A stretch of DNA of 64,000 bases. Source: Sitta carolinensis. Its lineage: Eukaryota; Chordata; Aves; Passeriformes; Sittidae. The DNA lies in NCBI GenBank assembly GCA_032173965.1, contig CM063283.1, positions 114,689,187 to 114,753,186 on the forward strand, given 5' to 3'. Below the pieces are notes generated by a model. The model had not been told where the DNA came from and did no database searches. It was given only the letters and a program-made list of their open reading frames with translations. The position numbers and the translations under genes are program-made. This document shows positions 35,205-48,045 of the stretch, one piece after another. How positions within the stretch are numbered: position 1 is the first letter of the stretch; each line of letters begins with the position of its first letter.

Positions 35205-35985
35205 TGAGGCCTGGAGAGGCTCCTGGAGCAGGGGCTGGGCAGAGTTGAAGGAATAAAGCTGGGATTTATTAAAAGGTCTTTAAAGGTTCCACTTTGGGCA
35301 GTGCAAGTTCCCATGGGAACACCCAAGATGGATCCCAGGTCAGGAGTTTTCCCAATTTTATCAGTTTTGGTGCATTTCCACATTGGGGTTCATTGTGCAA
35401 TTCCAGCCCCAGGGGTTGCAGTCCCACCCTCCCAAGTTTATCTCCTCAATTTTCTGGTTTTTTTGCACTTTTTGGACCTGGAGCTGCAGTGGTGTCCTTG
35501 ATTCTGGGGCTGGGAAAGGATTGTTCTGTGTGAATGAGCTGGGAGCAGAACTCACTGACATTTTGTGTGGAACTCAGAGTTATTTATCACTGCAGTGCAG
35601 AGTCTGGAAAATATTGATGCCTGGAGAGGCTGCCCTGGAGCAGAGTTAAAGGAATAAAGCTGGGATTTATTCAAAGGTCTTTATAGGCTCCACGTTGGGC
35701 AGTGCAGGAGCCTGGCTGTGGATTCACCCAGGATGGATCCAGTCAGGAGTTTCACCCTTTTATCAGTTCTGCTCCTTTTCCATCTTGGGGTTCATTGTGC
35801 AATTCCAGCCCCAGGGGATGCAGTCCCACCCTCCCAGATTCTCTCCTCTGTTCTCTGTTATTTATTTACACTTTTGGACCTGGAGCTTCAGTGGGATCCT
35901 TGGTTCTGGGGCTGGACAAGGATTGTTCTGTGCCTGAGCTGGAGCAGAACTTACCCACACTTTATTTGGAGTTCAGAGTCACACA
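35205..35985. repeat. 401-bp direct duplication, two copies
   Basis: GGAATAAAGCTGGGATTTAT at 35250 recurs at 35651. Later blocks (CATTGTGCAATTCCAGCCCC, GACCTGGAGCT..CAGTG, GGATTGTTCTGTG) keep the same offset. Each copy carries an AATAAA. It may derive from an LTR, but the ends were not resolved. Confidence 0.85.
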
Positions 35986-37325
35986 CCAAAATAGAAAAAA
36001 TTTAAAAAAAAAAGTGAAGGCATCAGGAATAATAGAAAGAAACTTGGGAGCACAAATGGCCTTGCACAGCTTCCCTGAGGGATCTGCTGGGACTTTGTGC
36101 CCCCCTCATTGGAGATTTTCACCTGGGATTGTCCCTGGATTGCTGGGGGGGGACATGTCCTGGATGGGACATCACCTCCTGCTTCCCTCCTGGCTTGGTC
36201 TGTTGGAGTATTCTCCACTAATTTATTCATTATTATTTATTCTCCATGGGGGAATAAACCAGGCAAGGTGGCTCCGAGCTGGGATTGGCTTTGGGTTTGG
36301 GATTTGCTCTCTTCTTGTGATGGAAATGTTCCATGAGGGCACCAGGAGGTCCTGGGTGTCCCCAAGGCTGGGCAGGGGGAGGGTGTCCTGGGATAATGCA
36401 GGATTTGCTGGGGAATTCCTGTCACAGCTGCAAAACTCCATCCAAACCTTGGTCTTGGTCTTCTCCCTTCACTCTTTTCCTTCTTCCTCCTGCCAGAAGC
36501 TTGGCAAGGGTTGGAATGGGAGCACAGAGCACCCAAATAATCCAGCCCAGGGTGGGTTTAGGCTCCAGCTCTGGCACAAACACCAAGCTTTGATTCCTGG
36601 GGGTTCATTCCTGCTTTTAAACCCTTCACCAAAATTCCAGCAGAGTTTGAGTCCTGGAAGATTGCTACATGGAGCTTTAGGGATGGGTTTGGCTCCACAA
36701 AACTGACGAGTTGTGATAAATCTGTGATTTCTTCCTCTTTGTGGTCAGTGGAAATTCTGGCTCTGCAGGGTTCAGGCACAGAATTCCCAGGGTTGGTGCT
36801 TCCCAGGCGTTGCAGAAATCAAACCCCTCCAATTCCTGATGGATATTTGTGTCTGAGGGTGTTTTTTGGGTCTCAGGTCCCACCTGAGATGATAAACAGA
36901 TAATTCCTTTGAAGCAGCCAATCTCAACCTGGATCCTTCCAGCAGAATTGTGAATTTCCAATCTTTATCCCCTTCCAAGCAAGCAGAGAAAAATCACCCG
37001 AAGGAGCTGAATGAAAAAAAATTCCTACCCCGAGAATGCCCTGGGCAAAAAGAAAAGTCAGCTCATGAAAACTTCAGCTTCTCACAAGAAAAATCCCGAT
37101 TGGTTTTGGCTGGGAATGTTCTTGTGGGGTTGGGTTGAATTAGAGAATCCCCTGCAGCTCTGCCGGGATGGGGGAGGGAATTTGGGAATTCGGGAATTCG
37201 AGAATTCTGGAGTGAGAGCTTCACCTGCTCCATGGCCAGCAACCTTCACCTCGTCCTGGCCATTTGGGCAAACCCCAAATCCACTGGGAAAAAATCCCCT
37301 CATGGGGAGAAAAAATCCTGAGGGA
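35986..37325. other. Single-copy intron sequence
   Basis: No exon or element is recognised. A short GGGAATTCGGGAATTCG repeat lies near 37182. Confidence 0.5.
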
Positions 37326-37329
37326 TGGG

Positions 37330-38240
37330 CAGGGCACGGACTCCTTCCATGAAATCCCAAAAATCAGAGGGGCAAGGGGTGCCGGATGGGTTTCCACAAA
37401 AATTCCATTTAATGCTGGGACAAACTGAGATTTCTGCATTTAAATTTTTAGGACAAGAGGATTTGGGTTCCTCATTGAAATTCTGGATTTCTTTGGGCTC
37501 TGCTATCCCAAAAAACAGCCAAAAATGGGAATTTAACTTTTCCTTCCTGGAATATTCAAGGCTAGAATATTGGGAAATCATGGAGTTCCTATAAAAGTCC
37601 CTTTTAATGCTGGAATTTAAATTTCTCCAACATGAGGGTTTGGGCTCTTTATTGAAATTCTGGATTTCTTTGGGCTCTGCTATCCAAAAGAACAGCCAAA
37701 AATGGGAATTTAACTTTTCCTTCCTGGAATAATCAAGGCAGGAACGTTGGGAAGTGATGGGGTTCCCACAAGAATTCCATTTAATGCTGGGATAAACTGA
37801 GATTTCTGCATTTAAATTTTTAGGACAAGAGGATTTTTGTTCCTCATTGAAATTCTGGATTTCTTTGGGCTCTGCTACCCCAAAAAAACAGCCAAAAATG
37901 GGAATTTAACTTTTCCTTCCTGGAATATTCAAGGCAGGAATATTGGGAACTGATGGGATTCCCACAAAAATCCCTTTTAATGTTTGAAAAAAGAGATTTC
38001 TGCCTTGAATATCCCAGGAAGGAAAAGTTAAATTCCCATTTTTGGCTGGTTTTTTTTGGGATATCACAGCCCAAAGAAATCCAGAATTTCAATGAGGAAC
38101 CCAAACCCTCATGTTTGAGAAATTGAAATTTAAATTGAGAAATTTAAATGAATAAATCTCTTTATTCAAGCATGAAAAGGGATTTTTATAGGAACCCCAT
38201 CACTTCCCAACATTCCTGCCTGGAATATTCCCAGAAGGAA
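37330..38240. repeat. About 190-bp tandem array, three direct units then reversed units
   Basis: Direct units contain CCATTTAATGCTGGGA, TTCCTCATTGAAATTCTGGA, TTTCTTTGGGCTCTGCTA, CAGCCAAAAATGGGAATTTA and TTTTCCTTCCTGGAATATTC. After about 38000 the same blocks appear in complement and reverse order, to about 38240. Confidence 0.92.
37840..38099. repeat. Long inverted repeat (about 97-base arms, about 64-base spacer)
   Basis: Arms at 37840-37936 and 38001-38099 are reverse complements with few mismatches. This is the junction where the array switches orientation. Confidence 0.9.
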
Positions 38241-38744
38241 AAATTTTATTGCTGTGTCCTGCAGTCCAGGATTAATATTTGAGGAGCTAAAATCCTGATT
38301 TTTAATTTCATTTTTAATTTTTAATTTGAGCTGGGCTGGGTTTATTCTTTTAGAAACCACTCTCACTTTTCCTATTCCCTGCTAATGGGAATAAAAAGCA
38401 CAGAATTCCCAAAAATTTCCACTTTTTTTTTTTTTTTTCAGGCAAATTGTTCAAAACCAGATTATAAAGCTGCCAAAATATCTGTTTTCCTTCAGTGAGG
38501 ATTGGCTCGCAGCTAAATTCCGGATCCAAAGTGAAAAATTTGGTGGAAAAAATGCGAAAAAAAAGAAAAATAAGAATAATTCATTTTTTCAGCTCTCAAA
38601 ACTTTTCTGTGTCCCCAGCAGCTCCAGGCTGACTCTGGAACATCCAAAATGAGAAAATTCAGCTGGAATTTCACTTTTAGGGTTCACTTGAGCATCTTTG
38701 CACTCACAAAAAAATGAATTAAAACCATAAAATTTTACCTAAAA

Positions 38745-39154
38745 TGCCCCAAAAAACAAAACAAAACAAAACAAAAAAAAAAAAAAAAAAACAAAAAAAA
38801 AAAAAAAAAAAACACACACACAAAAAAAAAAAAACAGCGGGATTTTTCCCTAAAACCCCCAAAATAACAAAAAAAAAAAAAAAACGGGACTTTTCCCCTA
38901 AAATCCCCAAAATTAAAAAAAATAAAAACCCTCGGGATTTTCCCCTAAAATCCCCAAAATAACAACAACAACAACAAAAAATAATCAGGATTTTTTCCCT
39001 AAAATCCCCAAAATAACAAAAAAATAATCGTAATTTTTCCATAAAACCCCTAAAATAACAAAAAAAAAAAATCAGGATTTTTCCCTAAAATCCCCAAAAT
39101 AACAAAAAAAAAAAAAAAAAAAATCAGGATTTTTCCCTAAAATCCCCAAAATAA

Positions 39155-39188
<34 letters not shown>

Positions 39189-39300
39189 GGGACTTTTTCC
39201 CCTAAAATCCCCAAAATAACAACAACAAAAAAAACCAAAAAATCAGGATTTTTTTCCCTAAAATCCCCAAAATAACCAAAAAAAAAAATCGGGATTTTTC
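38745..39300. repeat. A-rich tandem repeat with CCCTAAAATCCCCAAAATAA units
   Basis: Blocks of GGATTTTTCCCTAAAATCCC then CAAAATAACA plus A-runs of 7-30 recur about nine times. The very long A-runs may be poorly measured by sequencing. Confidence 0.9.
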
Positions 39301-39655
39301 TTTCCCCCAATCCTCTGTGAGTCAGGTATTTTCGGAAGGATTTCACCCTTTCCTGGGGCTGTAATTTGAATTTTCCCGGAGATCTGAAGCTCTCCACCCT
39401 TCCTGATCTTTATGCAAATTCCCCCTTTGGCGATAACTGCAGGAAAAAGGGGAAAATTGATAAAAAATTAAAAAAAAAAACCCTCTGGAACTCCGTGGAG
39501 GAATTTTGGCGATAGCAGCTGCAGGATTTATCTGCCCTGGCACAGAGGGGATTCGCAAAGCTCAGGAAATGTCCTGGGTGCTGTTGATGAAATTTAAATT
39601 TTTTCCCCCCAAAATTCTCCAGTGGCGCTTCCAGGTTTGGGAAAGAGAGGCCGAG
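39301..39655. other. Single-copy stretch between two A/T-rich arrays
   Basis: Non-repetitive; no gene is recognised. Confidence 0.4.
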
Positions 39656-39659
39656 TTTG

Positions 39660-40430
39660 GGTTCCTTTATTTCAGGTTTTTTTCCCTTTTCTTTCTGTTT
39701 TTTTTTTTCTTGGTTTTTCTCCTTTATTTCTTAATTTTTCCATTAAAAAAAAAAATCTATTTTTTTGGGTTGTTTAATTTCATTTTTTTTCCTTTTTTTT
39801 CCCATTGTTTTCCTTGATTTTTCTCCTTTATTCCTAATTTTCACCCTGAAAACAGCCAAACACTTTTTGGGTTTTTATTTAATTTTTTTCCTTCTTTTCC
39901 ATCCTTTTCCTTGGTTTTTCTCCTTTATTCCTTAATTTTTCCATTAAAAAAAAAAAAAACAAACTAAAAAAAAATCTCTTTTTTGAGTTGTTTAATTTCA
40001 TTTTTTTTCCTTTTTTTTTCCCATTGTTTTCCTTGATTTTTCTCCTTAATTCCTAATTTTCACCCTCAAAACAGCCAAACTCTTTGGGTTTTTTAATTTC
40101 ATTTTTCCCGCTTTTTTTTCCATTCTTTTCCTTGTTTTTTCTCCTTTATTCCTTAATTTTTCTATTAAAAAAAAAAATTAAAAAATCTATTTTTTGGGTT
40201 GTTTAATTTCATTTTTTTCCTTTTTTTTCCATTGTTTTCCTTCTTTTTTCTCCTTTATTCCTGAATTTTCCCCCTCAAAACAGCCAAACTCTTTTGGGTT
40301 TTTTAATTTCATTTTTTCCCTTTTTTTTTTTCCCATCCTTTTCCTTGTTTTTTCTCCTTTATTCCTTATTTTTTTCCCTTCAAAACAACCAAACTCTCTT
40401 CTTTTTCCTTTTTTTATTTGATTTTTTCAC
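39660..40430. repeat. T-rich tandem repeat, about 110-130 bp units
   Basis: CATTGTTTTCCTTGATTTTT, CTCCTTTATTCCTAATTTTC and AAAACAGCCAAACTCTTTGG recur about six times with T-runs of varying length. Confidence 0.88.
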
Positions 40431-40716
40431 CTTTTACCAAAGCAGCAAAAAATTTCAGGATGGAGCCTTTCCCAAAATTCTGATTTTTTTTCCCATTCTC
40501 TTCTTTTTTTTTTTCCCCTGGTGGAAAGTGGAATCTGAAATATTTAAAATCCCCCTCAAAAATTTTATATTTTCTAATATAAAAAATATTATATTTAATA
40601 ATACTAAAATTAAAATTGGATTTTTTTTTTTTTTTTGGTTCCTCACGTATTTTCCCTCATTTTCGCTGGAAAAATCCCAGCCTGGAATCTGGAAAAAACA
40701 AGGAAAAAAGAAAATA

Positions 40717-40783
40717 AATAAAATAAAATAAAATAAAATAAAATAAAATAAAATAAAATAAAATAAAATAAAATAAAATAAAA
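40717..40783. repeat. (AAAAT)n microsatellite
   Basis: AAAAT pentamers, about 13 units. Confidence 0.97.
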
Positions 40784-40969
40784 AGCAAATTTCCCATCCC
40801 ACATCAACCACGATTTTGGCAAAAAAATCCAGAAAAAAAATCTGAATTTTGTGTCCAATTTTTAGGAGGAAAAAAAGATGAGGAAAGGAAATTCCAGGGA
40901 AGAAATTTGGTTTTCCTTACAAAAATGGGAAAAAAAAGGGAAGGGATCCCCAAGGGGCAGGAGATGCTC

Positions 40970-41620
40970 TGGAAATTTGGATTGGGAAATTGAAATTTTC
41001 TCTGGAAATTTGGATTTCATTTGGATTTTGCTCTGGAAATTTGGATTGGAAAATTGAAATTTGCTCTGGAAATTTGGATTTGAAAATTGAAATTTTCTCT
41101 GGAAATTTGGATTTAAATTGGATTTTGCTCTGGAAATTTGGATTTAAAAATTGAAATTTTCTCTGGAAATTTGGATTTTCAAATTGAAATTTGCTCTGGA
41201 AATTTGGATTTTCAAATTGAAATTTGCTCTGGAAATTTGGATTATAATTGGATTTTGCTCTGGAATTTTGGATTTAAAAATTGAAATTTTCTCTGGAAAT
41301 TTAGATTTAAATTGGATTTTGCTCTGGAAATTTGGATTTAAATTGGATTTTGCTCTGGAAATTTGGATTGGGAAATTGAAATTTGCTCTGGAAATTTGGA
41401 TTTGAAAATTGAAATTTGCTCTGGAAATTTGGATTTAAAAATTGATATTTGCTCTGGAAATTTGGATTTAAATTGGATTTTGCTCTGGAAATTTGGATTG
41501 GGAAATTGAAATTTGCTCTGGAAATTTGGATTTAAAAATTGAAATTTGCTCTGGAAATTTGGATTTTAATTGGATTTTGCTCTGGAAATTTGGATTTAAA
41601 TTGGATTTTGCTTCTCCAGC
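40970..41620. repeat. 31-bp minisatellite GCTCTGGAAATTTGGATTTA, about 20 units
   Basis: Two versions alternate: one continues AAATTGGATTTT, the other AAAATTGAAATTT. The ordering suggests expansion of dimers. Confidence 0.93.
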
Positions 41621-41734
41621 TTCTCTCACTCTTTCAGCGCCAGCAGAATTTTGGATTTTGGGCAAAAATTGGGATAAAATTAAAAGTTTGGATGAACCCA
41701 GCATTCCCATCCTTGGAAGTATTCCTATGGGGAA

Positions 41735-42265
41735 TAATATTTAGGATAATAATATTATCTTAAATAATAATACTAAAAAAATAAATATATTAATATAATA
41801 GTATCAGTAATATTAATAGTATAGTAATAGTAATGATAATAATAATTATAATTATAATATCTTCAATGATAAGTAATATATTTAAATAATAAATATTAGA
41901 AATAACAATAAATTAAAAAATTAAAATTAGTAATAGCAATAGTAATAATAATATTAATAATAATGATAATAATAATTATAATGATAATATCGTCAATAAT
42001 AAGTAATACATTTAAATAATAAATATTAGAAATACCAATAAATAAAAATAAAATAAAAATTAGTAGTAGTAATAATAATAATAGTAAAAATAATAGTAAT
42101 AGTAATAATAGTAATAAAAATAATAATAGCAAAAATAATAGTAATAATAATAGTAATAATAATAATAGTAATAGTAATAAAAATAATAATTATAATTATA
42201 ATATCGTCAATGATAAGTAACATATATTTAAATAATTATAAATAATAATAAATAATAAATAAAAT
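41735..42265. repeat. AAT-rich microsatellite region
   Basis: AATAATAAT and AATAGTAAT runs with a roughly 135-bp duplication (TATAATATCGTCAATGATAA-type blocks near 41850, 41985 and 42200). Almost no G or C. Confidence 0.9.
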
Positions 42266-42269
42266 AAGA

Positions 42270-42684
42270 ACAATTTAATATTTCCGATCTTTTCACGGCA
42301 CCAACGAACCTATAAAACATTGTGAGCCAAAAAAAAAATAAATCATTTCCCACGACATTAATCCCAATTAGAGGAATCCCTACCCATCCCAACCCACCAA
42401 AAAAAACCAGGAAAAATCCCAAATTTCTCCTCCCAGCCGCGTTTAAAACCCAAACCCTCCCTTCCACCCCCTACAACCACACAGGGCAAAACTCATCCGA
42501 GGGCAAAAATGGGAATTATTCGAGCAAAAAGGCCCGAGGCAAAAAACCCCCAAGGGCAGAGGAGAGGCCGGGAATTCTCCGGTGAGTTGGGAAAAGCACA
42601 AAAAGCTGAGCGGAGCCCGCCTGGCTGGGAAATTGCCCTCGGATCCGGGAAAATGAGGATGGAGGCAGAGGAAGGGCTGAGCCC
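42270..42684. other. Single-copy stretch
   Basis: A modest CpG content around 42430-42650. No exon is recognised. Confidence 0.4.
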
Positions 42685-43440
42685 AGCGCTGAACCTAAAA
42701 CTGGAGCCTGAAACTGGAGCCTAAAATTGGACCCTAAAACTGGAGCCTAAAATTGAAACCTAAAACTGGAGCCTAAAATTGAAACCTAAAACTGGAGCCT
42801 AAAATTGAACCCTAAAACTGGAGCCTAAAATTGAAACCTAAAACTGGAGCCTAAAATTGAACCCTAAAACTGGAGCCTAAAATTGAACCCTAAAACTGGA
42901 GCCTAAAATTGAACCCTAAAACTGGAGCCTAAAATTGAAACTTAAATTGAAACCTAAAATTGAACCCTAAAACTGGAGCCTAAAACTGGACCCTAAATTT
43001 GAAACTTAAATTGAAACCTAAAATTGGACCCTAAAATTGGACCCTAAATTTGAAACTTAAATTGAAACCTAAAATTGGACCCTAAAATTGGACTCTAAAA
43101 TTGAAACGTAAATTGAACCCTAAATTGGACCCTAAAATTGGACCCTAAAATTGGAGCCTAAAATTGGGCCCGAAAATGGAATCCTAAAATTGAACCCTAA
43201 AATTGAAACCTAAATTGGACCCTAAAATTGGACCCTAAAATTGGACCCTAAAATTGGACCCTAAAACTGGACCCTAAAATTGGACCCGAAAATGGAATCC
43301 TAAAATTGAATCCTAAAATCGAAACCTAAATTGAACCCTAAATTGAACCCTAAAATTGGACCCTAAAATTGGACCCTAAAATTGAAACCTAAAACTGAAC
43401 CCTAAAACAGAACTTGAACCCTAAAACTGAACCCAAAATG
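42685..43440. repeat. 13-15 bp minisatellite CCTAAAATTGGAC, about 50 units
   Basis: Units of CCTAAAACTGGAG, CCTAAAATTGAAC and CCTAAAATTGGAC occur in stretches of dimers and trimers. The CCCTAAA core is telomere-like but the period is not six. Confidence 0.95.
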
Positions 43441-43444
43441 AACC

Positions 43445-45330
43445 CCAAACTGAGCGCCGGGCCCCTGGGGCTGGCCTGGAGCGTGTACCTGATGGGCACG
43501 GGCAGAGCAGCAGCACTGGGACTCGGTAAAATATCTTCATTTTATGTCGTAAAGTTCTTTATTTTGTGTTGTAAAGATTCTTTAATTTTCTTTTTGCAAA
43601 GTTTTCCTGTGAAAAATGGAATGTAGGTGATGAGGAAATGCAGATTTGTATGGGATGGGTGGGATGGCTTGGGAAAGATTCTCTATTTTCTTTGGTAAAG
43701 ATTCTCTGTTTTCTTTGGTGAAAATCTCTGTTTTCTTTGATAAAGATTCTTCATTTTCTTTGTTAAAATTCTCTATTTTCTTTGGTAAAATTCTCTATTT
43801 TGTTTGGGAAATATTCTTCATTTTCTTTGGTAAAATTCTCTGTTTTCTTTGGTAAAATTCTCTGTTTTCTTTGGTAAAATTCTCTATTTTCTTTCATAAA
43901 ATTCTCTATGTTGTTTGGGAAAGATTCTTTATTTTCACACAGTTTTCCTCTGCAAAAGGAAATGCAGCTGATGAGGCAAAGCAGATTTGTATGGGAAGGG
44001 TTGGGGTGGCTTGGGAAAGATTCCTGATTTATATCTTTATTTTCATTTAAAAACTCTTCGTTGTCCCTGGTAAAATTCTTGATTTTCTTTTCCTTTGTCG
44101 TGGGGTGGGGATGATCAGCAAGAACTGGGGAGTTCTGCAGGGTTTGGGCATCTCTGAACCCCAAAAATGAACCCCAAAACTGAACCCTAAAAATGAAATG
44201 AACCCTAAAAATGAACCCTAAAAATGAACCCTAAAAATGAACCCTAAAAAGAACCCGGGCCCCTGGGGCTGGCCAGGATGGGGAGAGGCAGAGCAGCAGC
44301 GCTGGGACTCGGTAAAAAATCTTCATTTTATGTAGTAAAGTTCTTTATTTTGTGTTGTAAAGATTTTTTTCTTTACTTTTTACAAAGTTTTCCTGTGAAA
44401 AATGGAATGTAGGTGATGAGGAAATGCAGATTTGTGTGGGATGGGGTGGGGTGGCTTGGGAAAGATTCTCTATTTTCTTTGGTAAAGATTCTCTGTTTTC
44501 TTTGGTGAAAATCTCTGTTTTCTTTGATAAAGATTCTTCATTTTCTTTGTTAAAATTCTCTGTTTTCTTTGGTAAAATTCTCTGTTTTCTTCGGTAAAGA
44601 TTCTCTGTTTTCTTTGGTAAAATTCTCTATTTTCTTTCATAAATTCTCTATGTTGTTTGGGAAAGATTCTTTATTTTCACACAGTTTTCCTCTGCAAAAG
44701 GAAATGCAGCTGATGAGGCAAAGCAGATTCGTATGGGAAGGGTTGGGGTGGCTTGGGAAAGATTCCTGATTTATATCTTTATTTTCATTTAAAAACTCTT
44801 TGTTGTCCCTGGTAAAATTCTTGATTTTCTTTTCCTTTGTCGTGGGGTGGGGATGATCAGCAAGAACTGGGGAGTTCTGCAGGGTTTGGGCATCTCTGAA
44901 CCCCAAAAATGAACCCCAAAACTGAACCCTAAAAATGAAATGAACCCTAAAAATGAACCCTAAAAATGAACCCGGGCCCCTGGGGCTGGCCAGGATGGGG
45001 AGAGGCAGAGCAGCAGCGCTGGGACTCGGTAAAAAATCTTCATTTTCTGTTGTAAAGATTCTTTATTTTGTGTTGTAAAGATTTTTTGTTTTCTTTTTCC
45101 AAAGTTTTCCTGTGAAAAATGGAATGTAGGTGATGAGGAAATGCAGATTTGTATGGGATGGGGTGGGGTGGCTTGGGAAAGATTCTTGATTTTCTTTGGT
45201 AAAAACTCTTTATTCTCCTTGGTAAAATATTTCATTTTCTTTGGCACAATTCTTGATTTTCTTTTCTTTCGTTGTGGAGTTGGGATTTCCAGGAAGATTT
45301 GGGGGAGTTCTGCAGGGTTTGAACCCCAAA
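43445..45330. repeat. Nested triplication, about 0.7-0.8 kb unit
   Basis: GGGCCCCTGGGGCTGGCC opens copies near 43459, 44257 and 44974. Each continues AGCAGC.CTGGGACTCGGTAA, a stretch of TTCTCTATTTTCTTTGGTAA repeats (about 20 bp) and, in the first two, TGGGGATGATCAGCAAGAAC. Copies are joined by AACCCTAAAAATG 13-mers. Copies one and two are nearly identical over hundreds of bases; the third is shortened. Confidence 0.92.
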
Positions 45331-45359
45331 AATGAACCCTAAGAATGAACCCTAAAAAT

Positions 45360-45800
45360 GACTATTTTATTTCATTTTTATTTTCTTTTATTCTATTTTA
45401 TTTTCGCTTATTTTTCTTTTCTTTTATTTTCTTTTCTTTTATTTATTTTATTTTTATTTTCTCTTATTTTATTTTATTTTATTTTATTTTATTTTTTATT
45501 TTTATTTTATTCTATTTTATTTTATTTTATTTTGTTATTTTTCTTTTCTTTTCTTATGTTATTTTTATTTTCTCTTATTTTATTTTATTTTATTTCTTTT
45601 TATTTTATTTCATTTCTTTTCATTTCATTTTACTTCATTTTTACTTCATTTATTTTATTTTATTTTATTTTATTTCTTTTTATTTTATTTATTTTATTTT
45701 TGTTTCATTTTTTATTTTATTTTTTATTTCATTTCGGTTTATTTTATTTCGTTTCATTTCATTATACTTTATTTTATTTTTTTAAATTTTATTTCATTTT
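45360..45800. repeat. (TTTTA)n / (TTTCA)n microsatellite
   Basis: About 440 bases of TTTTA pentamers with TTTCT and TTTCA variants. Almost no G. Confidence 0.95.
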
Positions 45801-46179
45801 CCTGCTTTTTCCAGGAAAATTGCCTTTTAATTATCTTTTCCAAGGCAGAAAAACCAGGAAAAAATCCCTTTTTTCCCTCCTGCCATGTGGGTTGTGCCAC
45901 ATCCACAATAATTTGGGATTTTGGGGGAATTTCCATCTCTGGCAGGGCATGAATTCCCTGGGCTTGGTTTTTTTAGGACATCTGAGCGCTGAAAAATTCG
46001 GATGTATTGCTTGAGAGGGCGGAAAAAAATGGAATTTATGGGAAAATCAGAGAAGCGCTGAGATTTCTTTAATTTTGCCAGGCACAGATTTATTTTTTGG
46101 GGGGATAATTCAAATTATTCCCACCTAAAAGTCCAATCAAGACAGGGCAGGGATTGCTGCTCCTCAGGACAGAGGAAAT
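45801..46179. other. Single-copy spacer
   Basis: Nothing is recognised. Confidence 0.4.
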
Positions 46180-48045
46180 TCCCTCTGATCCCACCTGGAC
46201 CCCAAATCCCCCTCTGATCTCAGCCTGGACCCCAAATCCCCCTCTAATCCCACCCTGGACCCCAAAATTCCCTCTGATCCCACCCTGGCACTCAAATCCC
46301 ACCTGATCCCATCCCTGGACCCCAAATCTCCCTCTGATCCCAGCCTGGACCCCAAAATTCCCTCTGATCCCACCTTGGACCCAAAATTCCCTCTGATCCC
46401 AGCCTGGACCCCAAAATTTCCTCTAATCCCAGCCTGGACCCCAAATCTCCCTCTGATCCCAGCCTGGACCCCAAAACTCACTTTGACCCCACACAGGCAC
46501 TCGAATCTCTGATCCCAGCCTGGACCCCAAATCCCCCTCTGACCCCATCCTGGCACTCAAATCCCACCTGATCCCAACCTGGACCCCAAATCCCCCTCTG
46601 ATCTCAACCTGGACCCCAAATCTCCCTCTGATCACAGCCTGGATCCCAAAATTCCCTCTGATCCCACCCTGGCACTCAAATCTCTCTCTGATCCCAGCCT
46701 GGACCCCAAAATTCCCCCCGTGCCCATCCCTGGACCCCAAATCCCCCTCTAATCCCACCCTGGACCCCAAAATTCCCTCTGATCCCACCCTGGCACTCAA
46801 ATCTCTCTCTGATCCCATCCTGGACCCCAAATCCCTCTCTGACCCCATCCTGGCACTCAAATCCCACCTGATCCCATCCCTGGACCCCAAATCTCCCTCT
46901 GATCCCAGCCTGGACCCCAAAATTTCCTCTAATCCCAGCCTGGACCCCGAATCTCCCTCTGATCCCAGCCTGGATCCCAAAACTCACTTTGACCCCACAC
47001 AGGCACTCGAGTCCCACCCGATCCCATCCCTGGCGCTCAAATCTTCCTCTATGCCCACCCTGGACCCCAAATCTCCCTGTGCTCCCATCCTGGATCCCAA
47101 AATTCCCTCTGATCCCAGCCTGGAGCCCAAATCTCCCCCCATGCCCATCCCTGGCACTCAAATCTCCCTCTGATCCATCCCTGGACCCCAAATATCCTTC
47201 TGTGCCCACCCTGGACCCCAAATCCCCCTCTGATCCCACCTTGGACCCCAAAATTCCCTTCGATCCCAGCCTGGACCCCAGATCCCCCTCTGATCCCAAC
47301 CTGGACCCCAAATCCCCCTCTGATCCCAGCCTGGACCCCAAATCTCCCTCTGATCCCAGCCTGGACCCCAAAATTTCCTCTGATCCCAGCCTGGACCCCA
47401 AATCCCTCTCTGATCCCATCCTGGCACTCAAATCTCTCCCTGATCCCAGCCTGGACCCCAAATCTCCATCTCTGCCCTTCCCTGGCACTCAAATCTCCCT
47501 CTGATCCCAGCCTGGACCCCAAATCTCCCTCCGATCACAGCCTGGATCCCAAAATTCCCTCTGATCCCACCCTGGCACTCAAATCCCACCCGATCCATTC
47601 CTGGACCCCAAATCTCCCTCTGTGCCCACCCTGGACCCCAAAATTCCCTCTGATCCCAGCCTGGACCCCAAATCTCCCTCTGATCCCAGCCTGGACCCCA
47701 AAATTCCCTCTGATCCCAGCCTGGACCCCAAATCCCCCTCTTATCCCATCCCTGGACCCCAAAATTCCCTCTGATTCCACCCTGGCACTCAAATCTCCCT
47801 CTGATCCCAGCCTGGACCCCAAATCTCCCTCTGATCCCACCTTGGACCCCAAATCCCCCTCTAATCCCACCCTGGCACTCAAATATTTCCCTGATCCCAC
47901 CCTGGACCCCAAATCCCCCTCTGATCCCAGCCTGGACCCCAAACTTCCCTCTGATCCATCCCTGGACCCCAAATCTCCATCTCTGCCCAGCCTGGACCCC
48001 AAATCTCCCTCTGACACCTCTCTCCCACCCTGGCACTCAAATCCC
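46180..48045. repeat. About 30-bp minisatellite CTCTGATCCCAGCCTGGACC, about 60 units
   Basis: Units of CTCTGATCCCAGCCTGGACC CCAAATCCC, with CCACCCTGGCACTC variants, occur in patterned higher-order blocks. Long open frames on both strands (up to 270 codons) encode only the translated unit, because unit lengths near 30 keep the frame. Confidence 0.95.
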
